Source: a virus. Taken from it: DNA of 30,009 bases. Under the pieces are notes generated by a model. The model saw only the letters and a program-made list of their open reading frames with translations, had not been told where the DNA came from and ran no database searches. Shown piece after piece: positions 15,501 to 24,400 of the stretch. Numbering within the stretch: the first letter of the stretch is position 1; the number at the start of each line of letters is the position of its first letter. Both the position numbers and the translations under genes were made by a program. Where the stretch lies: the IMG/VR virus record IMGVR_UViG_3300032285_003249, positions 1-30,009 of that record, one strand, 5' to 3'.

Positions 15501-16308
15501 TAAACCTAGCTTTTACCCATCTTCCTTCTGTTGTAGATGCTATAACAATTGCTGGATTAACACTATCTAAATAAACTTGAGTATAATCTCCTGTTGGTAT
15601 ATTAACATTATCTGTAGATATATATTCTTCAATAGATATAAAATTAAAAGTTGTATCTGTTATTGGAGTCCAGGCAACTGAATATCCTTGGTTTATTGTT
15701 GTTACTGTAATTACTGGTATTGGTAAAGAGTTTTTGTATAAAGGTGACACATGGCTACATGATCCACCAAAATTGTTAAGAGAGTCTGATGCTTTGATAA
15801 CTATAGAATCAAATTTTTGCTGAAAAAACCCAAAAAGATATGCATTAGTATCATAATTTAAATCATAAAATTGACTTGTACTTGCTTTATTTATTGGTGC
15901 ATAAACTGTTTTAGTTACGCTTCCTACAGTAAAAGTTATTACAAATTCAAAAACATATGCATTAGCAACATTTGTTGAATCAAAATTCCATGTAATATGT
16001 AATGTTGACCCCACCCACGTTGATGCACATCCGCTTACACCTGTTGGCGTTGATGATGTACCTGGACCTGGAATGGGTGTTGGAGTAGGAGTTGTATCTT
16101 TAGTATCTGGATCTGGCAAACCACTAAATGCAGCAATGTTTGCTCCAGCTAAACCAACTAAACCAGATTTATCAACAATCATAATTTCGGCATTACTTCT
16201 TGATAACGTTTTGCCTATGTTTGCTGGAAGTAAGCGTGGATCATTTTTATCAATAAAAAGCGTTGGCTTTTTAGGGGCTTTATTACTGCCTTCTGGTGTA
16301 GCTTTCAT
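12505..16308 (-). CDS. large tail fibre/tip protein with Fn3-like domains and repeated tail modules
   Basis: 1267 residues. An N-terminal head (1-65, AEIMIVDKSGLVGLAGANIA) is joined by a Thr-Pro hinge (DTTPTPTPIPGPG) to several Fn3/Ig-like beta domains to about residue 700. One has the VTGTGIP-type unit (GYIITGTGIPANTYILSVNG). The C-terminal half is a chain of tail modules where GW(D)I, YAFWAGSS, F-x-VDxTGxxxA and ITG recur (near 862 and 1076), seen in siphovirus tail-tip and receptor-binding proteins. It probably forms a long fibre or the tip. The ATG is behind GGGGGG. Low-complexity Ser/Thr/Gly content makes it evolve quickly, so exact receptor is unknown. Confidence 0.88.
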   Translation of the reverse strand: MKATPEGSNKAPKKPTLFIDKNDPRLLPANIGKTLSRSNAEIMIVDKSGLVGLAGANIAAFSGLPDPDTKDTTPTPTPIPGPGTSSTPTGVSGCASTWVGSTLHITWNFDSTNVANAYVFEFVITFTVGSVTKTVYAPINKASTSQFYDLNYDTNAYLFGFFQQKFDSIVIKASDSLNNFGGSCSHVSPLYKNSLPIPVITVTTINQGYSVAWTPITDTTFNFISIEEYISTDNVNIPTGDYTQVYLDSVNPAIVIASTTEGRWVKARFTDKAGTYGEYCTAVYVTPTATVAVNTTPPNAVTAVSAVWSGNDIVISYTLPTTLAGSYFQVALTPTTGVNGYFYIYPDGTSNLNQTATIRKADIFSQFGRYYSSFPSALLTSFSALGIKDPHGVSFSVAQRANPFLINGSLLVPTFTLTGIVNGYSATFSLPSYATFGEVYQKYTSWSGITSPVDSFTGSYSSGGTSGTATITLTNVKDNHNATLSPIPTGYIITGTGIPANTYILSVNGNTITLSNNLTAQASGTYSAQGLVYAGTGPANIPSTLYQNTYILVRYYDDFDNGSAVSAEQIVIPYQPVTADVIGPPNVSSTGLSTTSGIDSSGTLGFNGYINLSWPAVTDSQLRGYRIRFTTDALSPVYSYVDYPIDQSNPPTGTLSYKLTGLAVGATYKLAVATYDQYNNLSTAFTAFTDVAISGTPAITNYISAGNFKFGYGVNTSTDKGLYFDSSNYWYITSTNSARLKVGGDTSNYLLWDGSSFTIDGNISARGGSFQGNVALTASGASIYSGDVTTNPGNLTGDGFILNSGGLLIRKGTNQVSMDTTTGGISANYGSIAGWDITSAKIEKLSSTKYAGLSPSGTYAFWAGSSVSGGDTNQFAVDRTGKVYASAVQITGGALDIGATSSNLTSGFHVTSLGKMYADGAQITGTLSVTGDSTFKSNIQLWTDNTTYGSIYGGASPTSGARTVMNYKGFAAYSSASTGNNNSVTEILTTPIGDTQTTPGGNTISMPTLYNGINFFTKGAIIGGWIVNDGVITSDKSKQITLTSGTNAGIVMSGIVGTNTNYTVGMSVPSAAGDKVFWAGSSKSAANFYVDTTGSLTATGATITGILKSADRTSSTDTSNNGYYFTSSDGSFIAGSASSYIQYNGSLNPITLQASASRSIVDNTNLPTGDTATGYSSFSRISLDPTYGTLIKGVPIQGNIDMTDAGSGGHYLGISSMGRLPRQRMVVENPSTGVLQLGMAVYYQNLSTSTSVPGASSGYVGDLWVSF

Positions 16309-16320
16309 TTTCCCCCCGTA

Positions 16321-16806
16321 TTACTTTGGACCTATTGCCATCCAATTGACGTACACTGTTCCTGAAATTGCTTTTGTAGAGCCAGTTCTAAATATTCTAT
16401 ATGAAAAACCAGTTGCGTTTACATTGTAAACAGATATTGCAATATCATCATTTGAGGTTGAAACAGATCCGCTGGTGTTGCCCGAATATACGGTTGCATT
16501 AACTATTGGTGCTGCTGAAAAAGAGCTAGCTCCTGTTGTAGCATCAGCAAAAGTTACAGTATTATAGTAAATATTACTTGTTGGAGTGTCTGAAGAAGTG
16601 CTTTTTGCTCTTCCAAAAATTATATTTTGTGAGGCTGGATCAAATTGATGTGATAAAGCTGCAGATGTCCAGTCAACTGTGCTAGACAAACCAAAGTTAT
16701 TGGTCATTGAAGTTATGCTATCGCTGTGCTGATTTACAACATTTATGACCTGATGCCAAGCTGCCAGGTCTATGATGTTAGGATCTGAGATTTTAATATA
16801 AGACAT
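16321..16806 (-). CDS. small tail protein with H-type lectin-like end
   Basis: 161 residues. The N-terminus (SYIKISDPNIIDLAAWHQVINVV) is a helical anchor and the rest is beta. The last part, FSYRIFRTGSTKAISGTVYV, followed by NWMAIG, resembles the closing strands of H-type lectin/invertebrate agglutinin-like domains (xxVxWxAIG), which bind sugars; this is a weak motif match. I start at the ATG at 16806 because a GTG nine bases upstream is inside the AAGGTGGGG ribosome binding site. It is the first gene behind an extended -10 promoter in the gap at 16835 and precedes the two fibres. Confidence 0.72.
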   Translation of the reverse strand: MSYIKISDPNIIDLAAWHQVINVVNQHSDSITSMTNNFGLSSTVDWTSAALSHQFDPASQNIIFGRAKSTSSDTPTSNIYYNTVTFADATTGASSFSAAPIVNATVYSGNTSGSVSTSNDDIAISVYNVNATGFSYRIFRTGSTKAISGTVYVNWMAIGPK

Positions 16807-16834
16807 TTGCCCCACCTTTATTATTTATATATAG

Positions 16835-16843
16835 ATTATACCA
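16835..16843 (-). promoter_or_regulatory. extended -10 promoter before the lectin-like and fibre genes
   Basis: TGGTATAAT reads on the minus strand in the 41-base gap after the hub gene, about 30 bases before the ATG at 16806. No consensus -35 is visible. It would give the fibre block its own transcript. Confidence 0.42.
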
Positions 16844-16856
16844 TTTTTTGATCATT

Positions 16857-19800
16857 TTAATACGAAACACCTCTATCAATCATGTTTAATACAAGGGTTG
16901 TTTTTAGCCCCTGACTAAAATTATGGGAAACTGAGTGAACTGCATATTTTTGCTGATTTAATTTAGACAATGAATAATTAATTGTTATAACATCGCCCAC
17001 CTGTACAAGAGGGTTTCCAAATATTTGCACTGTAGTGTCTTTTGAGAACCCGTCAAAACCTTTTTCTATAACAGACAATAGCCTTTGTGCTGCCTCTTGA
17101 GATTGAATCCATGGAGAATCAACTTGTGCAATTTCTGTTGCATTAGACCTATCCGTTATTCTTTCTATAATTTGTGGATCTGAAGGTCCAACAATTTCAT
17201 GTGTAAATAAAGTAAATCTTGAATCTACATGCACCTTATCATCTGGCTTACGAGCCAAGTAAATCATTTGTGGTGAATTATTTGCTACAGCAAACTTTGC
17301 TCTAAATCCTGTATTTATTGGGGTAGAAAAAGATAATGCATATTCATCAATGTTTTGTGTTTGTGCATATGCTTGATCAGATTGTTCTGGACCTGGAAAA
17401 TACTGAAGTCTATATCCCAGCCAAAAACTATCAACTGAGACAGCTGCTGGATTAGTATATTGAACATCATAAGTATTTATTCCTACAACTTCTGGATTTG
17501 TTTGCATCATATAATTTTTATATCTACTGAACGTATTTAATCCTTGAACAATTCCGTTTAAAAATTCTCTATCTTGATACCAATAATTAACACTTCTTTC
17601 AACAAGTGGTTTTTCACTTGCATAAATTTCTCTTAAATTAGAAGATGCTTGACTGCAAAAACCAAAATATTTGTCTGTGGTGTTAAGTAAATTTAAATCT
17701 ATAATAACTTTTTTTCTTAAACCAGTTGTTTGATTTTTATCTGTTGGCTTCCACCCAGTATATAAAGATGCACCGTTATAAGCTAATGTTGGAACCTGCC
17801 AACTTCTAATTTCTATATTATTTAAGAAAACATTTATAAGCTGTCCAGTGTCCTCTCCAGCGGAATTTGTTGCATCAGTTCCATCTGAATACCAATTTAC
17901 AGATTTAAGAGTAAAAACTTTATCTGAAACAGTTGTATATGCTGATCCATTTTTAACAAAAACTTTTTGTAGATTAGCCATTACATTATTTACTATGCCT
18001 GTAACATCTGACCAGGCTATTAGTCTTTTTGCTGCACTTGTAATGGTTGAAATTTCAATTGTATAAGTATATTTTTTAATACTATACGATTGCAATGTTA
18101 ACGGGTTTAAATATTCAGATTTAACTAATTCAACAAAATAAGATCCTTCTGGAGAAGAACCATTATTATTAAAAAACAAACCAGTAGAACCTACGTTGTC
18201 TGTTGGTATATCAAATTTAACTAAATGTGTTTTGTAATTTTTGTCTTTTTGAGAAGGATAAATTAAACATTTTTTAGTTGATGTAGATGATATTGCAATC
18301 TTTTCTACATTTGGAAGATTTGGTGCATCAACCTGATTATTTGTTAAGCTAGTATTTGATGTTCCAGTTGCCATGCTGATATTATTAAAGTTTGTTATAT
18401 CTAAAGCTGCTTCTAATAGTCCTTTATCAGAAAGACTGGTTATAATTGTGTGATCTTTTGGAGCTGTTCCAAACAGCCCTCTTTTAACATTAGTTATTCT
18501 TCCAGTCGGGGTAACAACTACGTTATAGTCACCTTTTGTTGACCCGTCCGAAATAACCAATCCTGTTGAATATTTTTTAATAAATCTATTAACTTCTGCA
18601 GAAAGCTCAATATCATTTTTTACAGATACAGTAGTAGATCCAGAAGTGTTTGATATTGTATACTCTTTATAAACAAAAGAAACAAGTTCATCTTCAATCA
18701 TTGCATAACCGTTATTGTTTAAAGTAAATGTATGGAATAGGTCTAAGAAATCATTTTTATTAATTGTATAAAAATTATCTTTTTCAAGCATATCATCATA
18801 AAGATAATTAAATCCTACAGAATCTGTTGTTTCTTGAGACCAAGCAACGTCATTCGATGTAGTGTAAACAAAAGATGGAGAATTTTTAATTGATGGATCT
18901 TGTGCATTTTGCAATGCTGCTGATTGTTTAATTTTTGGCATTTCATATCTTAAAGATAATTTACCTGGCTTTGCTTTATTGTTTACGCTATAGCCACCTT
19001 CTAATATGCTTGAATCTGATATAGTCATTACAGAATTATTAGAATTTAAAATTTGAGACAAGCTTTTAAATGTCATAACTCCGTATTCATTAATGTAGGC
19101 ACCGATTTGATAGGCCAAAAATATTTGAGCTAGGGTATCTATGATTGTTGTGTCTCGACTATTAGTGTAAAAATAAGCAAGATCAAGGGGCGTTGTTTTG
19201 TCATTACAAACTTGATATAAAGAATCTACATCGTAATCAGTAAATCCTGATAGATCAAGGATGTTTGTTATTACGTCAAATACTGGCTTAAGATTTGCAA
19301 CATAATCTGAAACAGCAGTTGTTTGCAAATATCTTGTTATATCATAAGCAACTATTCTGACATCTTTGATATCTGTTTCATCCCAGCTATCTGAATAAAA
19401 TACTCCACCAGGTATATATCTTCCATTACCAGAATTTAAAGTTGTAAATGAATTTGTACTTAAATTAAAATAAGATTTAATATTAAAATTAATATAAAAT
19501 TTAATATTTTTTCTTAACATATTTGATAAAACATTTGTAGATAAATTGCTTTGGCTGGAGAAAATTGGAACAAATCCATTATTTAATGCAATTGGTATTG
19601 CTGATAAATTAATTGTTGCGTCATCTGCGTTGACAGAAGAAATTGGAACAAAGTTGTTTTTACTATCAAGAGATTTATTTATTGAAACATTTTTTACAAA
19701 ATTTGTTAAATCAATTTCTAATCTTGGAGATACCTCAATTAATTGCATTCTTCCAAGATCGTTTACAAAATTTGAATTTGTATAAGAACTGAAATCTGAT

Positions 19801-20948
19801 TTAGTAGTTTGACTAATTTGAGTTACAGAGATTTTTTTAAAAGATGTATATTTAGTAAGTATTCCAGTAGTATCGAACTGTGGCATTACTGACCATTTAG
19901 TTTTTGTCCAAGCGGTTCCTGTCCAATATAATACAATAGTTCCCGTATCTACGCTCTCTGAATTATTTGGAGGGGTTATAGAAGTACTTCCGTCTACGGT
20001 TACAATAGATCCATCAATATAAAGATTGATTGTTGGAACAGTCATTAATGTATTAAACTTTATAACAATTTTATTGCTATTAATATTTTGAGCATACATA
20101 GCAGCTATGCTTTTTGTTGATGCGGAAGATACAAAATATTTATAAGTTGCCATATCGTTTGGCAAAGCATTTTTGTATAAAGGAACTGGAGCAGATGCCA
20201 TAGTAAAGCTTGGTGTTTGAATAATAGAGCTGATTGGAGAATATGTTTTACCTGTATAGTTATTTAGTATTGGAGATGTTACTTTTCTATAATTTGAAGG
20301 AAAAGTACATTGTGCATTTCCAGACCCTACGTATGATTCCCCTGGTCTAAAATAAGTAAACGCTGTATCTGTTGGCCAATAAGAATTGTATTGGTAATCA
20401 AAATGAGTTGTTCTATATACCTCTGGAACAGAAAAGTATGCTATTGTAGTATTTGTATCTGAATCTACAGAATTTACAGAAAGTGTATAAGTAAAAGAAG
20501 TCATAGTATCAGATGAATTCTGGCCACCAATATATGTTTCTAATTTAGTCCAGCCATATGAGTTTGCTTCTTGAGATGTGGATCCATATTGGGTGCTTGT
20601 TCCTTTTGCATATGCTGTAAATATTATTGGAAAAGCATTGTTGGTTTTTACAAAAGTTACAATTTTGTATGCTGATCCACCTGAAGTTGTTACGCTATAA
20701 CTTACGCTTCCAGATCCTGATGTGAGGGGAAAGCTTTTAACGGTAAATCCTGGAAGTGTAGAATCAACTCCAACGTTAGTTATATTGCTACCATTAGGTG
20801 ATACTGTTTCTTTTGTTCCGTCTCCCGCCGTTGTTATATATGGCGGGTTAAACAAGTTTTGATTCCATTCAGCAGAAACAACTGGTTGAAGCTCAACAGC
20901 ACTGGAATTTAAAAATATATCCGAAGTTACGTCTGTTACCGATAACAT
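16857..20948 (-). CDS. tail hub/tip protein (Tal-like), 1363 residues
   Basis: The large protein after the Dit-like gene is in the position of the tail hub. The C-terminus (QVGDVITINYSLSKLNQQKY, then HSVSHNFSQGLKTTLVLNMI) is typical of gp27/gpD-like hub proteins that end in a beta barrel. A middle region (DTLAQIFLAYQIGAYINEYG and VMTFKSL, about 600-630) also matches hub domains. The N-terminus (30-180) is a beta jelly-roll-like sheet (SGGSAYKIVTFVKTNNAFPI, ANSYGWTKLETYIGG), perhaps a carbohydrate-binding module. Between about 830 and 1150 are inserted beta domains. No peptidase or lysozyme motif is seen, so it is likely structural. The ATG overlaps the previous stop (TAATG). Confidence 0.82.
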   Translation of the reverse strand: MLSVTDVTSDIFLNSSAVELQPVVSAEWNQNLFNPPYITTAGDGTKETVSPNGSNITNVGVDSTLPGFTVKSFPLTSGSGSVSYSVTTSGGSAYKIVTFVKTNNAFPIIFTAYAKGTSTQYGSTSQEANSYGWTKLETYIGGQNSSDTMTSFTYTLSVNSVDSDTNTTIAYFSVPEVYRTTHFDYQYNSYWPTDTAFTYFRPGESYVGSGNAQCTFPSNYRKVTSPILNNYTGKTYSPISSIIQTPSFTMASAPVPLYKNALPNDMATYKYFVSSASTKSIAAMYAQNINSNKIVIKFNTLMTVPTINLYIDGSIVTVDGSTSITPPNNSESVDTGTIVLYWTGTAWTKTKWSVMPQFDTTGILTKYTSFKKISVTQISQTTKSDFSSYTNSNFVNDLGRMQLIEVSPRLEIDLTNFVKNVSINKSLDSKNNFVPISSVNADDATINLSAIPIALNNGFVPIFSSQSNLSTNVLSNMLRKNIKFYINFNIKSYFNLSTNSFTTLNSGNGRYIPGGVFYSDSWDETDIKDVRIVAYDITRYLQTTAVSDYVANLKPVFDVITNILDLSGFTDYDVDSLYQVCNDKTTPLDLAYFYTNSRDTTIIDTLAQIFLAYQIGAYINEYGVMTFKSLSQILNSNNSVMTISDSSILEGGYSVNNKAKPGKLSLRYEMPKIKQSAALQNAQDPSIKNSPSFVYTTSNDVAWSQETTDSVGFNYLYDDMLEKDNFYTINKNDFLDLFHTFTLNNNGYAMIEDELVSFVYKEYTISNTSGSTTVSVKNDIELSAEVNRFIKKYSTGLVISDGSTKGDYNVVVTPTGRITNVKRGLFGTAPKDHTIITSLSDKGLLEAALDITNFNNISMATGTSNTSLTNNQVDAPNLPNVEKIAISSTSTKKCLIYPSQKDKNYKTHLVKFDIPTDNVGSTGLFFNNNGSSPEGSYFVELVKSEYLNPLTLQSYSIKKYTYTIEISTITSAAKRLIAWSDVTGIVNNVMANLQKVFVKNGSAYTTVSDKVFTLKSVNWYSDGTDATNSAGEDTGQLINVFLNNIEIRSWQVPTLAYNGASLYTGWKPTDKNQTTGLRKKVIIDLNLLNTTDKYFGFCSQASSNLREIYASEKPLVERSVNYWYQDREFLNGIVQGLNTFSRYKNYMMQTNPEVVGINTYDVQYTNPAAVSVDSFWLGYRLQYFPGPEQSDQAYAQTQNIDEYALSFSTPINTGFRAKFAVANNSPQMIYLARKPDDKVHVDSRFTLFTHEIVGPSDPQIIERITDRSNATEIAQVDSPWIQSQEAAQRLLSVIEKGFDGFSKDTTVQIFGNPLVQVGDVITINYSLSKLNQQKYAVHSVSHNFSQGLKTTLVLNMIDRGVSY

Positions 20949-21445
20949 TAAATCTCCGTAAATTCTATTTTAAGGTCTACGTAATCGTAACCATTTCTTC
21001 TTTTTGTAATATTATATGTAAATGTGGTCATGTAAGCAACAAATATTTGACCATTAGTTGCCTTAGAATCAACATAGTTTCCATCTGGCACACTATTTTT
21101 AACAGCACCTTGTTGTGCAAATATAAGCTTTAAGTATACTGGTTGAAAAGCATTACCCTCATAAAAAGCTTTAATCCATGCCCCAGCTTTAGATTCAGAA
21201 GAATAATCAACTAAATTAGAATCAAGAGTTGGAAAATCTTTCCAATCAGCGGTAATAACAAATTTTCTTGCAACTATATACTTGCGAAGTGTTCCGTTAG
21301 CCATTCTATCTGTTGCTTCAATAAGGTTATATGTAATGTTAATTGGTTGACGATTATGATCAGAAAGCTTGTACCAAGTTCCCGACCCAGTTGATGAGTT
21401 ATAATCTAATGATACTTGAACTCCTTGAGGAATTTGATATGTCAT
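20948..21445 (-). CDS. distal tail (Dit-like) protein candidate, 165 residues
   Basis: Located between the tape measure and the hub, the standard place of the distal tail protein that joins the tail tube to the tip. Beta-rich: GVQVSLDYNSSTGSGTWYKL, NITYNLIEATDRMANGTLRK, VDLKIEFTEI. The YIVARKFVITADWKDFP strand pair and final FTYNITKRRNGYDYVDLKIE fit a tail-tube-like fold. No enzymatic motif. It starts with ATGA overlap to the tape measure stop. The identity rests on position and fold impression; a minor tail protein is an alternative. Confidence 0.68.
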   Translation of the reverse strand: MTYQIPQGVQVSLDYNSSTGSGTWYKLSDHNRQPINITYNLIEATDRMANGTLRKYIVARKFVITADWKDFPTLDSNLVDYSSESKAGAWIKAFYEGNAFQPVYLKLIFAQQGAVKNSVPDGNYVDSKATNGQIFVAYMTTFTYNITKRRNGYDYVDLKIEFTEI

Positions 21446-24400
21446 CTAGCCACCGCCACTGTTTTTCCATTAGTTTGTTTTTTAGCTGCATGAATTCCTG
21501 ATATAGTGCCAGCTTGTGCTTGCTTTGCAACTGCTGTTGCAATTTGTTGAGGACTTTCAAGACTGCTAATTGTAATATTATTCTGCACACTAATTGTACC
21601 AGTTCCTGTTGCATCCGCTGCAATTCTTTTTTCTCCAGCAATTTTTGAAATTGAAGCATCAATCTTTTTTGAACCGTTAGCTATTGCATCATTAAGGTCT
21701 GCAAGTGCTATGGCAAACCTGTCACCTTGGGTTTGTACTTTATCAATTGCTTTTTGCATCTTGTATTCTTTAGTTCCTGCGTTAAAATCAACTGTTAAAG
21801 CAGTAGATGCTTGTTTAAATTCTGCAGCACCTAAATAATTTCCAGACATCAGGGCTGTTTTTTGATCTTGTAGCAAACTAAATCTTTGTTGTTCATAATC
21901 AGACAAACGCTTTGCTTCAGCAACTTGTTCTTTGTAGTTTTTAAGTTGATCATTAAGTCCTTTAAGGACAACGTTTTCATCTTTAACTCTTGCTTCAAGA
22001 AGTTTCTTTAAAGCTTTTTGAGCTGTGGTTCCAGAGAATACCGTAGCACTTGCATATGGATCAGGATTTTGTTTTCCATTTCCAGAGTTACTTCCGTTGC
22101 TGTCGGGTTTTTTGCCCAATAGCTTATTAATTTCATCATTTAACAATTTCATATCTGCAGCAAGTTTTGCTGCACCATTTGGATCTTTTGCATCTTTCAT
22201 GATTTGAGCAAGTATTGGAGAATTTCCTTTTGTTGCTGTATAAAGAGTTAAATATTTAATTCCATCTGCAAGATTTATATTTAATCCAGCAAGCTGAAGT
22301 GCTGCATTTTTTGTTGGTGCTTCTGCTTTACTTGTTAAGGCAGAAGCATATGCAGCAAGTCCATTTTTATTTACAACAGTGTTTTCTGTAATTGCTGCAA
22401 TTTTATCTGCATAATCCTTAGCACTAATAGATGCTTTTTCCATAGGATTAACAATTTCTTTTAATGTTTTGCCAAGTTGTTGTTGATTTCCTACGGCTGC
22501 TTTTGATTGTAATGCTTTTATATTATTTTCTGCAATAGTATGTGCAGTACCTGCATAAGCAGGATCATTCAATATTGATTGTTGTATCTGAAGAGCTTGC
22601 TGTTCTCTATAAGACAAACCTGTTTTACCTTGTGCATTTTTAATTGCTGCTGCAGTTGCAGACTTAACTGAAGTTGCTCCTGTTGCTGTTGGGGTTCCAA
22701 CGGCACTTGCGTGTCCTGTCGAAGCTAGATAAAGATCAATCATTTGCTGTGCTTTTGTTGGATCTAAGTTACCTACAGCTACCTGTGTGTCTGCAAATGC
22801 TTTAGCAATTGCTGCAGCTTTGCTATCACTTGTATTTTTCATTTGATCAAATATTAAAGACATAGCATTATCTTTTGGAAGCTTTGCTATAGCATCAGAA
22901 AAATTCTTTGCTTGAGATTTAATTGCATCCATTTTTGGAAGTGCTGCAGCAGTAATTTTATCTAGATTAATTACTGGGGTTGTTGTGTCTTGTACTACTC
23001 CATTAAACATTTGTGCTGCATCTGAACTTGATTTAAATGTTGCTTGAGCATTTGCAGCATGCATTTTTTCCATGTCCATAAGCTTTTTGATTCCGCCAAA
23101 TAGACCTCCAAATGCTGCACCAACTAAAGCACCTTCTGGTCCTAGGAACGAACCAAAGCTTGCACCTTGAATTGCATCATTAGCAATATTTCCACCTGGA
23201 AGTTTATCAATCATTGGTCCAGCAAATTGTGAAGCAATTTGTAAACCAATACCCATTCCTAATCCGCTAAATCTTCCAGTCATAAATCCAGGAAGTTTCG
23301 ATCTTACTCTCATTCTTGCTGCTCTAATTTTTGCAAATCTTCCAGACTGTGTTGCTGCTAGACCTGGCGTTGTTTCTGTTGCAAGTGCTGTTTCATCCAT
23401 TCCAGATGCAACTGGTCCCGCATTTGAAGCAAGTAAAGCTTCTTCAAATGCTATGTTTGCAGCATTTTTAACTCTAGGCTTTCCTTCTTTAATTCCTTCT
23501 ATTGCACCATCAACCATATTTTTAGCTGCACGTTTTGTTGCTCTTGATGGAGATTGAGACTGAGATGCTTGATCTAAAGCAATACCTAACTCTTCTTCTC
23601 TTGCTTTATTTAATGCTGATTTATACTTTGGATTTGTTGAAGCATAGGCATTTTTATTTCTATCTTTAATTCTATTTGGATCTGACCCGCCATATTCTCC
23701 AACTTGTGCATCACCGTACATGAGCTGACCATAAGTCTCATAACTGCTTCTTGTGCCAGCTCTTCTTCTTACAGTACCCTTTTCAATTTCTGCTTGCATT
23801 CTTTCTTTTTCAAGAAATACTCTGCTACCACCAAAAGTCGAACCTGCTTTATCTAAAGTTTCGGCAACCCTTGCAGATGCTCCTCCAAGTTTTTTAAAAC
23901 GTTGTATAACGTCTCTTGTTACCTGATCCATTTCTTCATCACCCAATGGTCCAGAGATTCTTGCTAACGCCTGTGCTCTTCTTCTTACTTGATTTTGCAA
24001 ATCTGTTAAAGCTTTTCTAGTTGCTGGATCCTGAAGTTCTTGTTCGGTTAAACCACCTTTACCTGCTGCTTCTCCAAATGCAAGCGGATGTGTTAATCCA
24101 GTTCTAATGTCTTCCTCTGTTGCACTGCTATCTCTTAACTTTGCATTAAGCGAATGTGGCATTCTTGCAGTAAGGTTAGACATAATTCTAACTTCTGCAC
24201 CTTCAACATTTTCTTTGAATCTGGCTATGTCTGGGTTGTTTGCCATAAATTCATCATAAATTTTATCGCCTGACTTAAAGTTTGAACGCATGTGACCTAA
24301 CACAGTTTTTTCAGTACCATCTTCATAACCTGGCAAATTACCATTTAACATTCCATTAATAAATGGTGCATATTGTTTTGCTACAACTGTAGGAATAACT

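Noticed and set aside
8920-16308. Diversity-generating retroelement in the fibres
   Set aside because: No reverse transcriptase or template repeat in the window, and no clear variable C-type lectin end in either fibre.
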